Origin: Clostridia bacterium
GTDB lineage: Bacteria > Bacillota > Clostridia > Christensenellales > Borkfalkiaceae
NCBI GenBank assembly: GCA_017456665.1
Contig: JAFTIY010000088.1
Location: 1 to 42,718, forward strand
Length of the DNA stretch: 42,718 nt
Reading direction: 5' to 3'
Under the pieces are notes generated by a model. The model had not been told where the DNA came from, made no database searches, and saw nothing but the letters and a program-made list of their open reading frames with translations. Position 1 is the first letter of the stretch. Each line of letters starts with the position of its first letter. This document shows, piece by piece, positions 1 to 8,275 of the stretch. The translations under genes and the position numbers were made by a program.

Positions 1-104
1 GTTGCCACAAACAACGAGCATTTTGCGAAGGACGTTTACTACACCGTAAATAACTGAGCAAAAGCGCAGTTTTTGTGGCAAATGCGAAGTATATAAGCCA
101 TATT
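1..104. other. Non-coding end of window with an inverted repeat
   Basis: No gene is visible. TTGCCACAAA (2-11) pairs with TTTGTGGCAA (72-81), a 10-bp stem around a large loop. The loop holds CTACACCGTAAATAAC, which resembles CTATCGCGCCGTAAATAAC in the 143-bp repeats near 7.1-7.5 kb, so both may belong to one repeat family. The stretch lies just downstream of rseP on the minus strand, but there is no clear U-run, so a terminator role is uncertain. Confidence 0.5.
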
Positions 105-1565
105 TTAGATGCATTTTACTAAATCTATCATTATTGCAAACACAAATAAAACAACCAATCCAACGGCGTGAATAACGCCTTCTACGTTGCGGTTAATGGG
201 TTTTTTGCGTATCCATTCGATTACTACGAAAACGGCGCGCGCACCATCGAGAGCTGGAATGGGAAGCAGGTTGAATACCGCAAGCGAAATTCCTATAAAG
301 CCAGCTATTTCGAGCAAGTAGTTAAGCCCGTAAGAGGCGTAAGTTGCGGTAGTGGTAATGGTGGTTATAGGCCCGCCAAGCGCATCGAGGCCAAGTTTGC
401 CGGTAAAAAGCTGACCAAACGCCGCAAGAGTGGACTGAACGTTTTTAAACGCATAAACTACGCCGCGACCTATCGTTTCAAAAAAGCCGAATTTAACGCT
501 ATCGGTAGTCATGCGGTAACCTGCTTTAACCATTTGTATGCCAAAATAGTTAAAAATACCCTCGTTTGTTTGCTTAACCTCTTGAGTAAAATCGGTAAGC
601 GTATAAATTAAAAGCACTCTATCGCTCCCGCGTGATACGTAAATATAAAGGTTATCGCCCTCGTTAAAGTTACTAACGAGCGAACAAAAATCTTCGGGAG
701 TAAACGCTCTAACCTCGTTTAAGTAGGTTGCTTCGTCGATATATTTTTGAATAAGAGTATCGCCGTTAACCAAACAACAATCGGTTAAACCCTCGCCTGC
801 AAAATCTTGAGTAACGGGCATTTTATCAGAAATTCTTAAAATATAATCCCCTTTTAGCAATTTTTCGGGGCTAGGATTTTCTTCCGTAGTGCCTAAAACG
901 CCCGATAACGCAGCTATAGACAAGCTTTCGTAAATTTGATTAAGATCTTGCATACTGGTGCTGGTAGGATCGGCGGCAAGTTTAATTTCAATATTTTGCC
1001 TTTGCCCGTTACGAACAACCGTTGCTTTTACAATATCGTTTTTCTTATTGTTTTTTAGTGCGTTTATTAAATCGTACTGGGTATAAATATCAGTGTTGTT
1101 AAGGCTTAAAATTACGTCGTTGCTTTGCAAGGTATAAGAATTTGGGTTTGCAACCTCAAACGCGCCGATGCACATTTGCCCGTAAGCGCCTATCGAAATA
1201 ATAAAGATTAAAATTGCCGCAATAAAGTTCATACTTGCGCCGGCAATTAAAACCAAAATTCGTTGCCAAGGCTTTTTGTTGTTAAAAGCGCGGGGATCAG
1301 CTACGTCGTCGTCTTCTCCCTCAAATGCGCAAAAGCCACCGAGCGGTAAAATTCTTATAGAAAATATTTCGCCGTTTTTGCGTAGCTTTTTATAAATGGC
1401 AGGGCCCATGCCGATTGCAAATTCGTTTACCTTAAAATTGAAGATTTTTGCAACCACGTAGTGCCCAAATTCGTGCACGGTAATCATAAACAACAATACG
1501 AGTAAAGCTAAAAGTATTGAAGTTACGTTGAAAGAAGCTAATAGTTCATTTAATAAGTTAGTCAA
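105..1565 (-). CDS. rseP: RseP-type site-2 membrane zinc metalloprotease
   Basis: A membrane-embedded M50 protease that cuts transmembrane segments such as anti-sigma factors and signal-peptide remnants (family knowledge). The zinc-binding HEFGH motif is near residues 31-35 inside the first hydrophobic segment. A PDZ-like region follows around residues 130-210, and the third catalytic motif NLLPIPALDG lies near the C-terminus between hydrophobic segments. I place the start at TTG 1565, preceded by AGGAG with a 7-nt spacer, giving 486 residues. An upstream in-frame start would lie deep inside dxr with no ribosome site. The gene overlaps the end of dxr by 8 nt, which implies translational coupling. 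It is the last gene of the pyrH-frr-uppS-cdsA-dxr operon, the usual Firmicute setting for rseP. Confidence 0.93.
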   Translation of the reverse strand: MTNLLNELLASFNVTSILLALLVLLFMITVHEFGHYVVAKIFNFKVNEFAIGMGPAIYKKLRKNGEIFSIRILPLGGFCAFEGEDDDVADPRAFNNKKPWQRILVLIAGASMNFIAAILIFIISIGAYGQMCIGAFEVANPNSYTLQSNDVILSLNNTDIYTQYDLINALKNNKKNDIVKATVVRNGQRQNIEIKLAADPTSTSMQDLNQIYESLSIAALSGVLGTTEENPSPEKLLKGDYILRISDKMPVTQDFAGEGLTDCCLVNGDTLIQKYIDEATYLNEVRAFTPEDFCSLVSNFNEGDNLYIYVSRGSDRVLLIYTLTDFTQEVKQTNEGIFNYFGIQMVKAGYRMTTDSVKFGFFETIGRGVVYAFKNVQSTLAAFGQLFTGKLGLDALGGPITTITTTATYASYGLNYLLEIAGFIGISLAVFNLLPIPALDGARAVFVVIEWIRKKPINRNVEGVIHAVGLVVLFVFAIMIDLVKCI

Positions 1566-2706
1566 ATTTTTTCTCCTTAAAAGCAAGCATAACGCACTCG
1601 CGAGCAAAACCGTCGGTATATACTAAATTTTGATAGGTTACCGGCATATTAACTACTTTTTCGAGCGCAAATTTAACGTAGCTTGCTATTTGCGTATATT
1701 TTATTTTACCTTGCAAAAACAGCTGCACGGCAACTTCGTTTGCACCGCTGAGCGCGCAAGGCATAACTCCGCCCTCTTTTGCAGCTGCAAGAGCCAGCTC
1801 AAAACAAGGGTAACGGTTTGTATCTACTTGGTTAAAGGTTAAACTTAAATCAAAAAAGTTTAACTGCTTTGCAGAAGTGGGTTTTCGGTTAGGATAGGTT
1901 AGCGCGTATTGAATGGGAATATCCATAGTTGGCGCAGAAAGTTGAGCTATAACAGCGTTATCGGTATATTCAACCATAGAATGTATTATGCTTTGCGGAT
2001 GAATTACCACCTTAATTTTATCTAAACTGCAATTAAAAAGGTGCATCGCCTCTATAACCTCAAGCCCTTTGTTCATCATGGTTGCGCAGTCGATAGTTAT
2101 TTTTGCGCCCATTAGCCAATTGGGATGCTTTAAGGCGTCGCTTGCGGTTACCTTTTCTAGCTCGCTTATTGGAGTGTTACGCAACGCCCCGCCCGATGCA
2201 GTTAATAAAATTTGCTTAAATGGCTTGTTTGTATTTTCGCCAAGGCATTGCCATATAGCAGAGTGCTCACTATCTACCGGGATTATCGTTGCGCCGTGCT
2301 CTTTTGCAAGAGGCATTACAATTTCGCCCCCGGCAACGAGTGCCTCTTTATTGGCAAGTGCTATAACCTTGCCCATTTTGCACCCCTGTATTACCGCGCT
2401 TAATCCACAAAAGCCTACAACCGCAACAAAAATTACGTCTGCCTCGGGCAAAACGCAATGCAGTAAGGCGTTTTCGCCTGTGTAAAGAGTGGTTTGTTTT
2501 GGAAGGCTTTTTATTTTTAAAGCGCCCTCAGGATTGGTAATACCCGCAACCATTGGCTTAAATTTATTTATTTGTTCGCTTAAAAGTTGACCGTTTGAGT
2601 TACAGCAAAGCGAAACGATTTTAAACTGATCGGGATAACGCTCTACCACTTGTAACACTTGCTTACCAATAGAACCGGTGCAACCTAAAAGTGCAATCTT
2701 TTTCAT
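1558..2706 (-). CDS. dxr: 1-deoxy-D-xylulose 5-phosphate reductoisomerase
   Basis: Catalyses the first committed step of the MEP isoprenoid pathway: DXP to 2-C-methyl-D-erythritol 4-phosphate with NADPH, in the cytoplasm. The N-terminus carries the nucleotide-binding loop GCTGSIGKQ (residues 8-16). The metal/substrate region VDSEHSAIWQCLG follows near residue 145, then LLTASGGALR near 168 and the active-site segment HPQSIIHSMVEY near 236. At 382 residues it is full length. It sits between cdsA and rseP, next to uppS, so isoprenoid precursor supply and undecaprenyl carrier synthesis share an operon. The ribosome site before ATG 2706 is weak, and a 127-nt gap carrying a 16-nt repeat separates it from cdsA. 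Expression may therefore be partly uncoupled from the upstream genes. Confidence 0.97.
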   Translation of the reverse strand: MKKIALLGCTGSIGKQVLQVVERYPDQFKIVSLCCNSNGQLLSEQINKFKPMVAGITNPEGALKIKSLPKQTTLYTGENALLHCVLPEADVIFVAVVGFCGLSAVIQGCKMGKVIALANKEALVAGGEIVMPLAKEHGATIIPVDSEHSAIWQCLGENTNKPFKQILLTASGGALRNTPISELEKVTASDALKHPNWLMGAKITIDCATMMNKGLEVIEAMHLFNCSLDKIKVVIHPQSIIHSMVEYTDNAVIAQLSAPTMDIPIQYALTYPNRKPTSAKQLNFFDLSLTFNQVDTNRYPCFELALAAAKEGGVMPCALSGANEVAVQLFLQGKIKYTQIASYVKFALEKVVNMPVTYQNLVYTDGFARECVMLAFKEKKFD

Positions 2707-2791
2707 TATTATTTATACAACCTAACTTTATTTTATGCAATAGGTTGCCCTTATATTAAAAAATACTTTATTAAAATTATAAAAAAGTGTG

Positions 2792-2807
2792 CTATAACGC
2801 GATTAAC
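2792..2807 (+). repeat. 16-nt intergenic repeat, copy 1 (perfect)
   Basis: CTATAACGCGATTAAC exactly, in the 127-nt gap between cdsA and dxr, preceded by the A-rich/GTG flank seen at other copies (AAAAAAGTGTG). Confidence 0.9.
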
Positions 2808-2833
2808 GCAAGGTTAACCCAAAGTATAAGTGA

Positions 2834-3649
2834 TTAAAAGAGCGCTGTTACCATATAGATAAACAGCGAAGCAAAGATAATGCCATCGATTCTATCGAGC
2901 ATTCCGCCGTGGCCAGGGAATATTTTGCCTGAATCTTTAACGCCAAGTGAGCGTTTAATAAAACTTTCTACTAAATCGCCAAGCTCGGTAAGAACTGCGG
3001 CAAGCAATCCAACCACAGCAAAATATACGTACGCGTTGAGTGATAAATGGTAAGTAAAGGTGTTTTTCATTATGGCATACGTTACCACTGCACCAACAAT
3101 ACCCCCAATTAATCCACCTATAGCCCCACTAATAGTTTTTTTAGGGCTAATTTCGGGGCAAAGCTTTTTGCCCTTTAACGTTCTGCCAACCAAGTAGGCG
3201 AACACGTCTGCCGAGCAAGCACAAACAAAAACGAGAACGAGAGCAAAGGTAGAAATATTACCCAAATAGTTAATGCTCATAAATGGAATGAGCATAACGC
3301 CCGGATAAATTATAGATAAAAAGCTTAAAGCAAGGCTTTCGAGCGAGCATTTGCCCTTTGTAAATACAGGAATAAAAAAGGTGATTATGCTAAACACCAA
3401 ATAGCTGATAAGTGCGCCCGTTTGTTTAAACAAAAAGAAAAAAATACAGCCGAAAAAGCAAGCGCAAAGGCTAACCGCCTTTTGCAACGTAGACGTTTTT
3501 TCGCCCAGCATAGAGTTCATTTCGTAGCTTCCGATAAGAGCAAAAGCGGTTAAAAGAATATGAAAATAATCAACGCTGATCCTTCTTAAAAAGAAAAATC
3601 CAACAACCACAGCGGCCAAAACAGCCCCCGTTATACTTCTTTTAAGCAT
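2834..3649 (-). CDS. cdsA: Phosphatidate cytidylyltransferase (CDP-DAG synthase)
   Basis: Makes CDP-diacylglycerol from phosphatidate and CTP in the membrane, the branch point for all phospholipids, including the substrate of the cardiolipin synthase encoded near 10.6 kb. The protein is 271 residues with about seven or eight hydrophobic segments. It ends with the family signature: SFIKRSLGVKDSG followed by FPGHGGMLDRIDG (about residues 228-255), holding the metal-binding aspartates. Its ATG overlaps the uppS stop as TAATG, a one-base overlap typical of stop-start coupling. Length and signature are normal. Confidence 0.96.
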   Translation of the reverse strand: MLKRSITGAVLAAVVVGFFFLRRISVDYFHILLTAFALIGSYEMNSMLGEKTSTLQKAVSLCACFFGCIFFFLFKQTGALISYLVFSIITFFIPVFTKGKCSLESLALSFLSIIYPGVMLIPFMSINYLGNISTFALVLVFVCACSADVFAYLVGRTLKGKKLCPEISPKKTISGAIGGLIGGIVGAVVTYAIMKNTFTYHLSLNAYVYFAVVGLLAAVLTELGDLVESFIKRSLGVKDSGKIFPGHGGMLDRIDGIIFASLFIYMVTALF

Positions 3650-4347
3650 TATAATTTACCAAAGCGGCGTTTGCGGTCGGCAAACCACGAAAGCGCCTTT
3701 TTGACTTCCTCCTTTGAAAAATCCGGCCATAAAACGTCGGTAAAATAAAGCTCGGCATAAGCGCATTGAAAGAGCATAAAATTACTCAAGCGATGCTCGC
3801 CACCCGTGCGGATAACTAAATCCACGGGAGGCAAAAAGCCGTTGTAGGTGCTTTTTTGGATGTTTTGCCAAGTTATAGCCAAGTTATCTTTTAGCATATT
3901 GTTAAAGGCGAAACAAAGTTCTTGCCTCGCCCCGTAATTAATACATATGTTTAAAACGGGCTTATTAAAACAAGCGGTTTTTTGCTCGTAGGTATTAATC
4001 GTTTGCCTAATTTGCTCGTTTAAAACCTGCGTATCGCCCGAAATACACAATCTAACCCCCTTTTTGAGAGCTATTTCGCCGTATTTTTTAATGCCGTCGT
4101 TTAAAATTTGAAAAAGAGCGTTAACCTCTTGAGTTGGTCTTTGCATATTTTCGGTAGAAAAAGCGTAAAGCGAAATATAGCTCACGCCCTCTTTAAGCAG
4201 AGCAAAAACCACCCTTTCGATATTTTGAGCGCCTTTTTTATGCCCGTAGCTTCTTTTGTGGTTGCGCGCGGTAGCCCACCTGCCGTTTCCGTCCATAATA
4301 ACGCCAACGTGGCAGGGAACAACCGATAACTGTTTATCCTTTTGCAT
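3649..4347 (-). CDS. uppS: Undecaprenyl diphosphate synthase (cis-prenyltransferase)
   Basis: Condenses isopentenyl diphosphate onto farnesyl diphosphate to build the C55 lipid carrier for cell-wall synthesis. The N-terminal catalytic motif GVIMDGNGRWA (around residue 16) contains the essential Asp. The C-terminal substrate motif VIRTGGEHRLSNFMLFQ and the ending YFTDVLWPDF are clear. At 232 residues it is slightly shorter than many homologues, with both conserved ends intact. Start and stop are both fused to neighbours by TAATG overlaps (frr upstream, cdsA downstream), indicating coupled translation within the operon. Confidence 0.96.
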   Translation of the reverse strand: MQKDKQLSVVPCHVGVIMDGNGRWATARNHKRSYGHKKGAQNIERVVFALLKEGVSYISLYAFSTENMQRPTQEVNALFQILNDGIKKYGEIALKKGVRLCISGDTQVLNEQIRQTINTYEQKTACFNKPVLNICINYGARQELCFAFNNMLKDNLAITWQNIQKSTYNGFLPPVDLVIRTGGEHRLSNFMLFQCAYAELYFTDVLWPDFSKEEVKKALSWFADRKRRFGKL

Positions 4348-4922
4348 TAAACGGTCATTACGTCCTTTTCTTTTTCGGCAGCAACCTTTTCTATTTTAGC
4401 GATGATAGCAGTAACGCTTTCTTCAACCGTTTCGCTAAATTGAGAGCATTCGTCCTCGGTAATTTCTTTTCCGTTTTTAAGTTTTTTAAGAGTATCTAAA
4501 GTATCACGGCGTATATTTCTTGCAGCAACCTTTGCTTCTTCGGTCATTTTTTTAACCTGTTTAACGAGCTCTTTTCTGCGTTCTTCGGTAAGCGCGGGGA
4601 AAACTAATCTGATAACGTTACCGTCGTTAGTGGGGTTAATACCGATGTTTGCTTGCTGAATAGCCTTTTCGCAAGCTTTAAGCATAGATTTATCCCAAGG
4701 AGCAACAACCAAGCATTGACCGTCTACAACAGACATATTGCCAACTTGGTTAATAGGGGTAGGAGTTCCGTAATAATCAACTACGACTCTATCTAAAACG
4801 TGGGGATTTGCCCTGCCTACCCTTATCATAATGAGCTCGTTTTTGAAAACGTTTAAAGTTTTTTCTAATCTTTCTTCGTTTTCCATAAGTATCATATCAA
4901 TTTTTTCCATATCAGCTGCCAT
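4347..4922 (-). CDS. frr: Ribosome recycling factor
   Basis: Splits post-termination ribosomes together with EF-G. The 191-residue protein has the all-family features: N-terminal three-helix-bundle segment LEKTLNVFKNELIMIRVGRANPHVLDRV, then VDYYGTPTPINQVGNMSV, then the C-terminal helix region LTEERRKELVKQVKKMTEEAK. ATG 4922 is preceded by AAGGAG at 7-nt spacing. It follows pyrH after an 84-nt gap and is stop-start coupled to uppS. Confidence 0.97.
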   Translation of the reverse strand: MAADMEKIDMILMENEERLEKTLNVFKNELIMIRVGRANPHVLDRVVVDYYGTPTPINQVGNMSVVDGQCLVVAPWDKSMLKACEKAIQQANIGINPTNDGNVIRLVFPALTEERRKELVKQVKKMTEEAKVAARNIRRDTLDTLKKLKNGKEITEDECSQFSETVEESVTAIIAKIEKVAAEKEKDVMTV

Positions 4923-5006
4923 AGTTTTTCTCCTTATATCTAAAATTAAAAGTGTTTTATAGTTGTTCGCATAAAAGCGAATTTTTTAGCTTAAACTGCA
5001 CGTTTA

Positions 5007-5720
5007 TTAGTCGTTTTTTATCCAAGTTCCGTTGTTATTGTTGCCCATAACTGCGTTTACAATAGAATTTTCTTCGTTAAGAGCGAACACGAAAACGGGA
5101 ACGTTGTTTTCCATACACATGGTAACCGCCGTAGTATCCATAGCCTTTAAGCCCTTTGCAATAAATTGCATACCCGTTAAGCTATCGTATTTTTTAGCAT
5201 TGGGGTTGGTTTTTGGATCGCTATCGTAAACCCCATCGATATTTTTAGCAAAGAGCAAAGCGTCTGCCCCGATTTCTGCCGCGCGAAGAGATGCGGTTGT
5301 ATCGGTAGAGAAGAAGGGATGCCCCGTTCCGCCGCCAAAAATTACAACCTTGCCGCTGTTTAACGCTTCGTCTGCCTTGCGCCTATCGAATGGATCGGCT
5401 AAAGGAGTTACGTTAAACGCCGTTTGCACGATTGCGGGCACGCCGTTTGCAATGAGCGTTTCTTGCAAGCACAAAGAGTTCATAACCGTTGCGAGCATAC
5501 CCATATAGTCTGCGGTGCTTCTGTTCATCGAAAGCCCTTGCCTGCCACGCCAAAAATTACCACCGCCCACAACTATGCTTATTTGACAACCTAGTGCGTG
5601 CGCGCTTTTAATTTGAGCTGCTACCTCGTTAAGAATCTCGTTTGAATAGCCCGTGCCCTTTTCGCCTGCAAGCGCTTCACCGCTTATTTTGATTAAAACT
5701 CTTTTGTATTTTGCCGTCAT
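5007..5720 (-). CDS. pyrH: UMP kinase
   Basis: Phosphorylates UMP to UDP, an amino-acid-kinase-fold enzyme normally hexameric and regulated by GTP/UTP. The phosphate loop KISGEALAG is at residues 10-18, followed by IVVGGGNFWRGR near 50-60 and the ATP-region segment ALLFAKNIDGVYDSDP near 155. Length (237) is normal. A GGTGGAG ribosome site sits 5 nt before ATG 5720. It is the first gene of the operon running to rseP. In many Firmicutes rpsB and tsf come immediately upstream. Here they are absent and a separate promoter lies just before pyrH. Confidence 0.97.
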   Translation of the reverse strand: MTAKYKRVLIKISGEALAGEKGTGYSNEILNEVAAQIKSAHALGCQISIVVGGGNFWRGRQGLSMNRSTADYMGMLATVMNSLCLQETLIANGVPAIVQTAFNVTPLADPFDRRKADEALNSGKVVIFGGGTGHPFFSTDTTASLRAAEIGADALLFAKNIDGVYDSDPKTNPNAKKYDSLTGMQFIAKGLKAMDTTAVTMCMENNVPVFVFALNEENSIVNAVMGNNNNGTWIKND

Positions 5721-5752
5721 ATACGCTCCACCATAAAATATTCGTTTTATAT

Positions 5753-5781
5753 ATTATACAATATATTTAGCGATTTGTAAA
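5753..5781 (-). promoter_or_regulatory. Sigma-A type promoter of the pyrH-rseP operon
   Basis: On the minus strand TTTACA (5781-5776), a 17-nt spacer and TATAAT (5758-5753), about 32 nt before the pyrH ATG. Spacing and both boxes are near consensus. Confidence 0.75.
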
Positions 5782-5804
5782 TTATTGTAATAAATTTAAT
5801 TAAC

Positions 5805-5854
5805 AAAAAAAGAAGAAAGTTGCGTTTTTTTCGCCCGGTTTCTTCCTTTTTTAC
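5805..5854 (-). terminator. Terminator downstream of the GNAT-type gene
   Basis: GAAGAAA (about 5812-5818) pairs with TTTCTTC (about 5841-5847). The minus strand continues into a long U-run, so it should end transcription leaving the 5888-7012 gene before the pyrH promoter. Confidence 0.65.
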
Positions 5855-5887
5855 TTTTGTTTAGATTAATTAGAGCTCAACTATAGC

Positions 5888-7012
5888 TTACTGCTCATTT
5901 AACTTCTTGATATAAGAGCGGCGGCGCTTGTGCTGAACGTGCGGAAAATACTTCCATTGAGCTTGAATTGGATAGTTATCTTCTAAATTTAAATTGGTTT
6001 CGCAATATTCAATATCCTTTCTGATCATAAGCTCGATAAGCCCGTCCACCACGATACTGTTAAAGCCGAGGTTTTTATACTGTGGCAATACCGCAATTAA
6101 AGCAAGGTCTAAATGCTTTGGATTGTTTATCGTTTTTAAAAGCTTAATTAGAGTTGAAGGATATAATTTGCCGTTTCCACCCGCTAATGCATCGCCAATT
6201 GACGGAAAGCATAAGCCAAATGCAACAACTTCATCTTTTTCGTTTAAAATAACGCCTACGTAATCGGGCTTTATTATAAGCATAAATTGATCGATGAGTT
6301 GTTTTTTCATTCTATCGGTAAATGGAACCGTGCCGTATAAATGCTTATAGCCCTCGTCTAAAACGTGGAATATTCCGTCTTTATAGGTTTTTATAAACGT
6401 TTTTATATTATCCGGTTGGATAAGCCTTAATTTGTGCTTTTCCATAACCATTTTACTAATACGCTTAACCTTTTCGTTGCGCTCGGGCTTAAATAATCTA
6501 TATTCAAGCCAATCGGTTTCTTTAGCGTAACCCTCACCTTCAATAAGGGCCGAATAGTAGGGATGATTGTATTGCTCTTCAAAGGTGTTTTCTTGATCGA
6601 AACCGTCGATTAAAAGCCCCTCTCTTTCTAAATCAGAAAAGCCCAAAGGCCCGCAAATAATTTCGCACCCTTTTGATTTTGCCCAATTTTCTACTGCTTC
6701 AAACAATGCGTGTGCAACGTTTTGATCGTCAATTGCATCAAATCTAGTAAAACGTGCCCTTTCTTGCCCGGTTTTTTGGTTGCTGGCATGTTGAATTATG
6801 CCTTGAATGCGCCCAACGTGCTCGCCTTGCTTATAAGCGTTAAAAAAACAGCTTTCGCAAGTGTCAAAATAAACGTTTTTATCTGAAAACAGCGTTTTTT
6901 CATCTGCATAAAGGGGGGGAACGTAACATGGGTTACCTTTATACATTTTGTTTGCAAAATCTAAAAAGTTTTTGCGCTCTTTTGCATTGTTTACTTGTTT
7001 AATTTCAATCAT
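5888..7012 (-). CDS. Large GNAT-type N-acetyltransferase of unknown substrate
   Basis: A 374-residue protein beginning with the segment NPCYVPPLYADEKTLF typical of a widespread group of ~370-aa GNAT-related proteins (YghO-like) found in anaerobes. The C-terminal half has GNAT-like features: VGVILNEKDEVVAFGLCFPS (strands 4-5 region), LALIAVLPQYKNLGFNSIVV (acetyl-CoA loop region, with a degenerate QxxGxG), then ETNLNLEDN and a basic ending KHKRRRSYIKKL. Substrate and role are unknown. The ribosome site is AAGGAT, 6 nt before ATG 7012. It is flanked downstream by a terminator and upstream by a 16-nt repeat copy and the 143-bp tandem repeats, so it is probably monocistronic. Confidence 0.7.
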   Translation of the reverse strand: MIEIKQVNNAKERKNFLDFANKMYKGNPCYVPPLYADEKTLFSDKNVYFDTCESCFFNAYKQGEHVGRIQGIIQHASNQKTGQERARFTRFDAIDDQNVAHALFEAVENWAKSKGCEIICGPLGFSDLEREGLLIDGFDQENTFEEQYNHPYYSALIEGEGYAKETDWLEYRLFKPERNEKVKRISKMVMEKHKLRLIQPDNIKTFIKTYKDGIFHVLDEGYKHLYGTVPFTDRMKKQLIDQFMLIIKPDYVGVILNEKDEVVAFGLCFPSIGDALAGGNGKLYPSTLIKLLKTINNPKHLDLALIAVLPQYKNLGFNSIVVDGLIELMIRKDIEYCETNLNLEDNYPIQAQWKYFPHVQHKRRRSYIKKLNEQ

Positions 7013-7041
7013 AAAATCCTTCTTTTATTATGTAAATGCCT

Positions 7042-7057
7042 ATTAATCGCGTTATAG
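7042..7057 (-). repeat. 16-nt intergenic repeat, copy 2 (15/16)
   Basis: Minus-strand CTATAACGCGATTAAT, about 30 nt upstream of the GNAT-type gene's start. Confidence 0.85.
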
Positions 7058-7125
7058 AAGAGTTTTTACCTTTTAAGCTTTAGCTATAGCAACTGGCTCA
7101 TAATTAAAAATTTGACGGTTATGGT

Positions 7126-7471
7126 AATGTGGAAAAAATTAAAAGAACGAACTATCGCGCCGTAAATAACCGCTATTTATTTAAATTCGTTGTTTAAATA
7201 GTGGTTAGATGCAAGCGAGAGCAGGCGTTTTAAGTTTTTCCGCAGGGGGCGACCTTGGTGGTCGCAGGAATGTGGAAAAAATTAAAAGAACGAACTATCG
7301 CGCCGTAAATAACCGCTATTTGTTTAAATTCGTTGTTTAAATAGTGGTTAGATGCAAGCGAGAGCAGGCGTTTTAATTTTTACCGCAGGGAGCGACCTTT
7401 GTGGTCGCAGGAATGTGGAAAAAATCAAAAGAACGAACTATCACGCCGTAAATAACCGCTATTTATTTAAA
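7126..7471. repeat. 143-bp tandem repeat (2.4 copies) running into pyrR
   Basis: Units start at 7126, 7269 and 7412, exactly 143 bp apart. Units 1 and 2 are complete and differ at only a handful of positions. Unit 3 stops after 60 bp at 7471 and supplies the last codons and stop of pyrR. Each full unit holds a stem CCGCTATTT/AAATAGTGG, a GCGACC/GGTCGC hairpin, and an outer TTTTTCCGCA/TGTGGAAAAA pairing that closes across the unit boundary. It fills most of the 7013-7458 gap, where I see no gene. Confidence 0.93.
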
Positions 7472-7995
7472 ATGCAAACGTTAGTTATACCATCAGTCTG
7501 CTCAAACTTAACCGAAACAACTTCGCTTAACGAAGTGGGCACGTTTTTGCCAACGTAATCTGCCCTAATGGGTAACTCGCGGTGACCTCTATCGATAAGC
7601 ACGGCAAGCTGAATGGATTTTGGGCGGCCAAGTTGCATGATGGCGTCGATTGCCGCTCTTACCGTTCGGCCTGTAAAAATAACGTCGTCACATAAAATTA
7701 TATCTTTACCTTTTACGTCAAAATAAATTTTACTTTCGTTTACCTTTGGAATTTCGTCTAGTTCTGAAAGGTCGTCGCGATAAAGAGTTATATCTAACTC
7801 GCCAACGTCTACCTTTGTTTTTTCAATTCGCATAATACCTTCGCTTATAGCCTTTGCAAGCGGCACTCCGCGCGTTTTAATACCAACGAGGGCTATACTT
7901 TCTGCCCCGCCGTTACGCTCTAAAATTTCATGCGAAAGCCTAACTATAGTGCGTTTAATCGCATTTTCGTCTAATAACAGTGTTTTAAATTTCAT
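7459..7995 (-). CDS. pyrR: PyrR bifunctional pyrimidine regulator / uracil phosphoribosyltransferase
   Basis: PyrR binds pyr-operon mRNA in response to UMP/UTP and has uracil phosphoribosyltransferase activity (family knowledge). The PRPP-binding loop [17 protein letters not shown] is clear (about residues 96-112), as are [14 protein letters not shown] and the ending [18 protein letters not shown] take ATG 7995 (178 residues) rather than TTG 8007; neither has a strong ribosome site. No pyrimidine biosynthesis gene or anti-terminator pair is visible nearby, so it would have to regulate distant targets. The last three codons and stop lie inside unit 3 of the tandem repeat, suggesting repeat insertion or expansion at the gene's 3' end. 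Confidence 0.94.
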   Translation of the reverse strand: MKFKTLLLDENAIKRTIVRLSHEILERNGGAESIALVGIKTRGVPLAKAISEGIMRIEKTKVDVGELDITLYRDDLSELDEIPKVNESKIYFDVKGKDIILCDDVIFTGRTVRAAIDAIMQLGRPKSIQLAVLIDRGHRELPIRADYVGKNVPTSLSEVVSVKFEQTDGITNVCILNK

Positions 7996-8088
7996 TATAT
8001 ATACCAACGATTAAGTTCGTTATTGCGCCTATTTATTCAGCAAAATATTAAATTTTGATAATTATCTTTTTATTGTAATAACATAAAT

Positions 8089-8117
8089 ATTATAACACTA
8101 TTTTAATTTAATGTAAA
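8089..8117 (-). promoter_or_regulatory. Sigma-A type promoter of pyrR
   Basis: Minus-strand TTTACA (8117-8112), a 17-nt spacer and TATAAT (8094-8089). It predicts a leader of about 85 nt before ATG 7995. No obvious PyrR-binding loop or attenuator was recognised in the leader. Confidence 0.7.
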
Positions 8118-8235
8118 GTAATTTTAAAAATATTTTTATCAACAGCAATTGAATAAATTTATTTACTCACAAAGTGTGCTTTAACTTTTATTTAACTAAA
8201 CCCGCTTTTTTTGCTGTTTATTAAAAAAAGTAGAG

Positions 8236-8251
8236 CTATAACGCGATTAAC
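8236..8251 (+). repeat. 16-nt intergenic repeat, copy 3 (perfect)
   Basis: CTATAACGCGATTAAC with flanks AGTAGAG before and TGGGCGTTTTG after, matching copy 6 closely. It lies in the spoIVFB-pyrR gap. Confidence 0.9.
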
Positions 8252-8275
8252 TGGGCGTTTTGAGTTTTAACAATT

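Noticed and set aside
168-611. Open frame of 147 codons on the plus strand
   Set aside because: It is antisense to rseP, has no ribosome site and no recognisable protein; it reflects the coding bias of the true gene.
7126-7471. CRISPR-like array
   Set aside because: Units are 143 bp and back-to-back without unique spacers, and there are no cas genes.
7352-7558. Short plus-strand frame across the repeats and pyrR
   Set aside because: It crosses 143-bp repeat units and is antisense to pyrR; not a plausible gene.
8008-8275. PyrR-responsive attenuator or riboswitch before pyrR
   Set aside because: The leader is AT-rich and I could not find an anti-terminator/terminator pair or a PyrR binding-loop motif.
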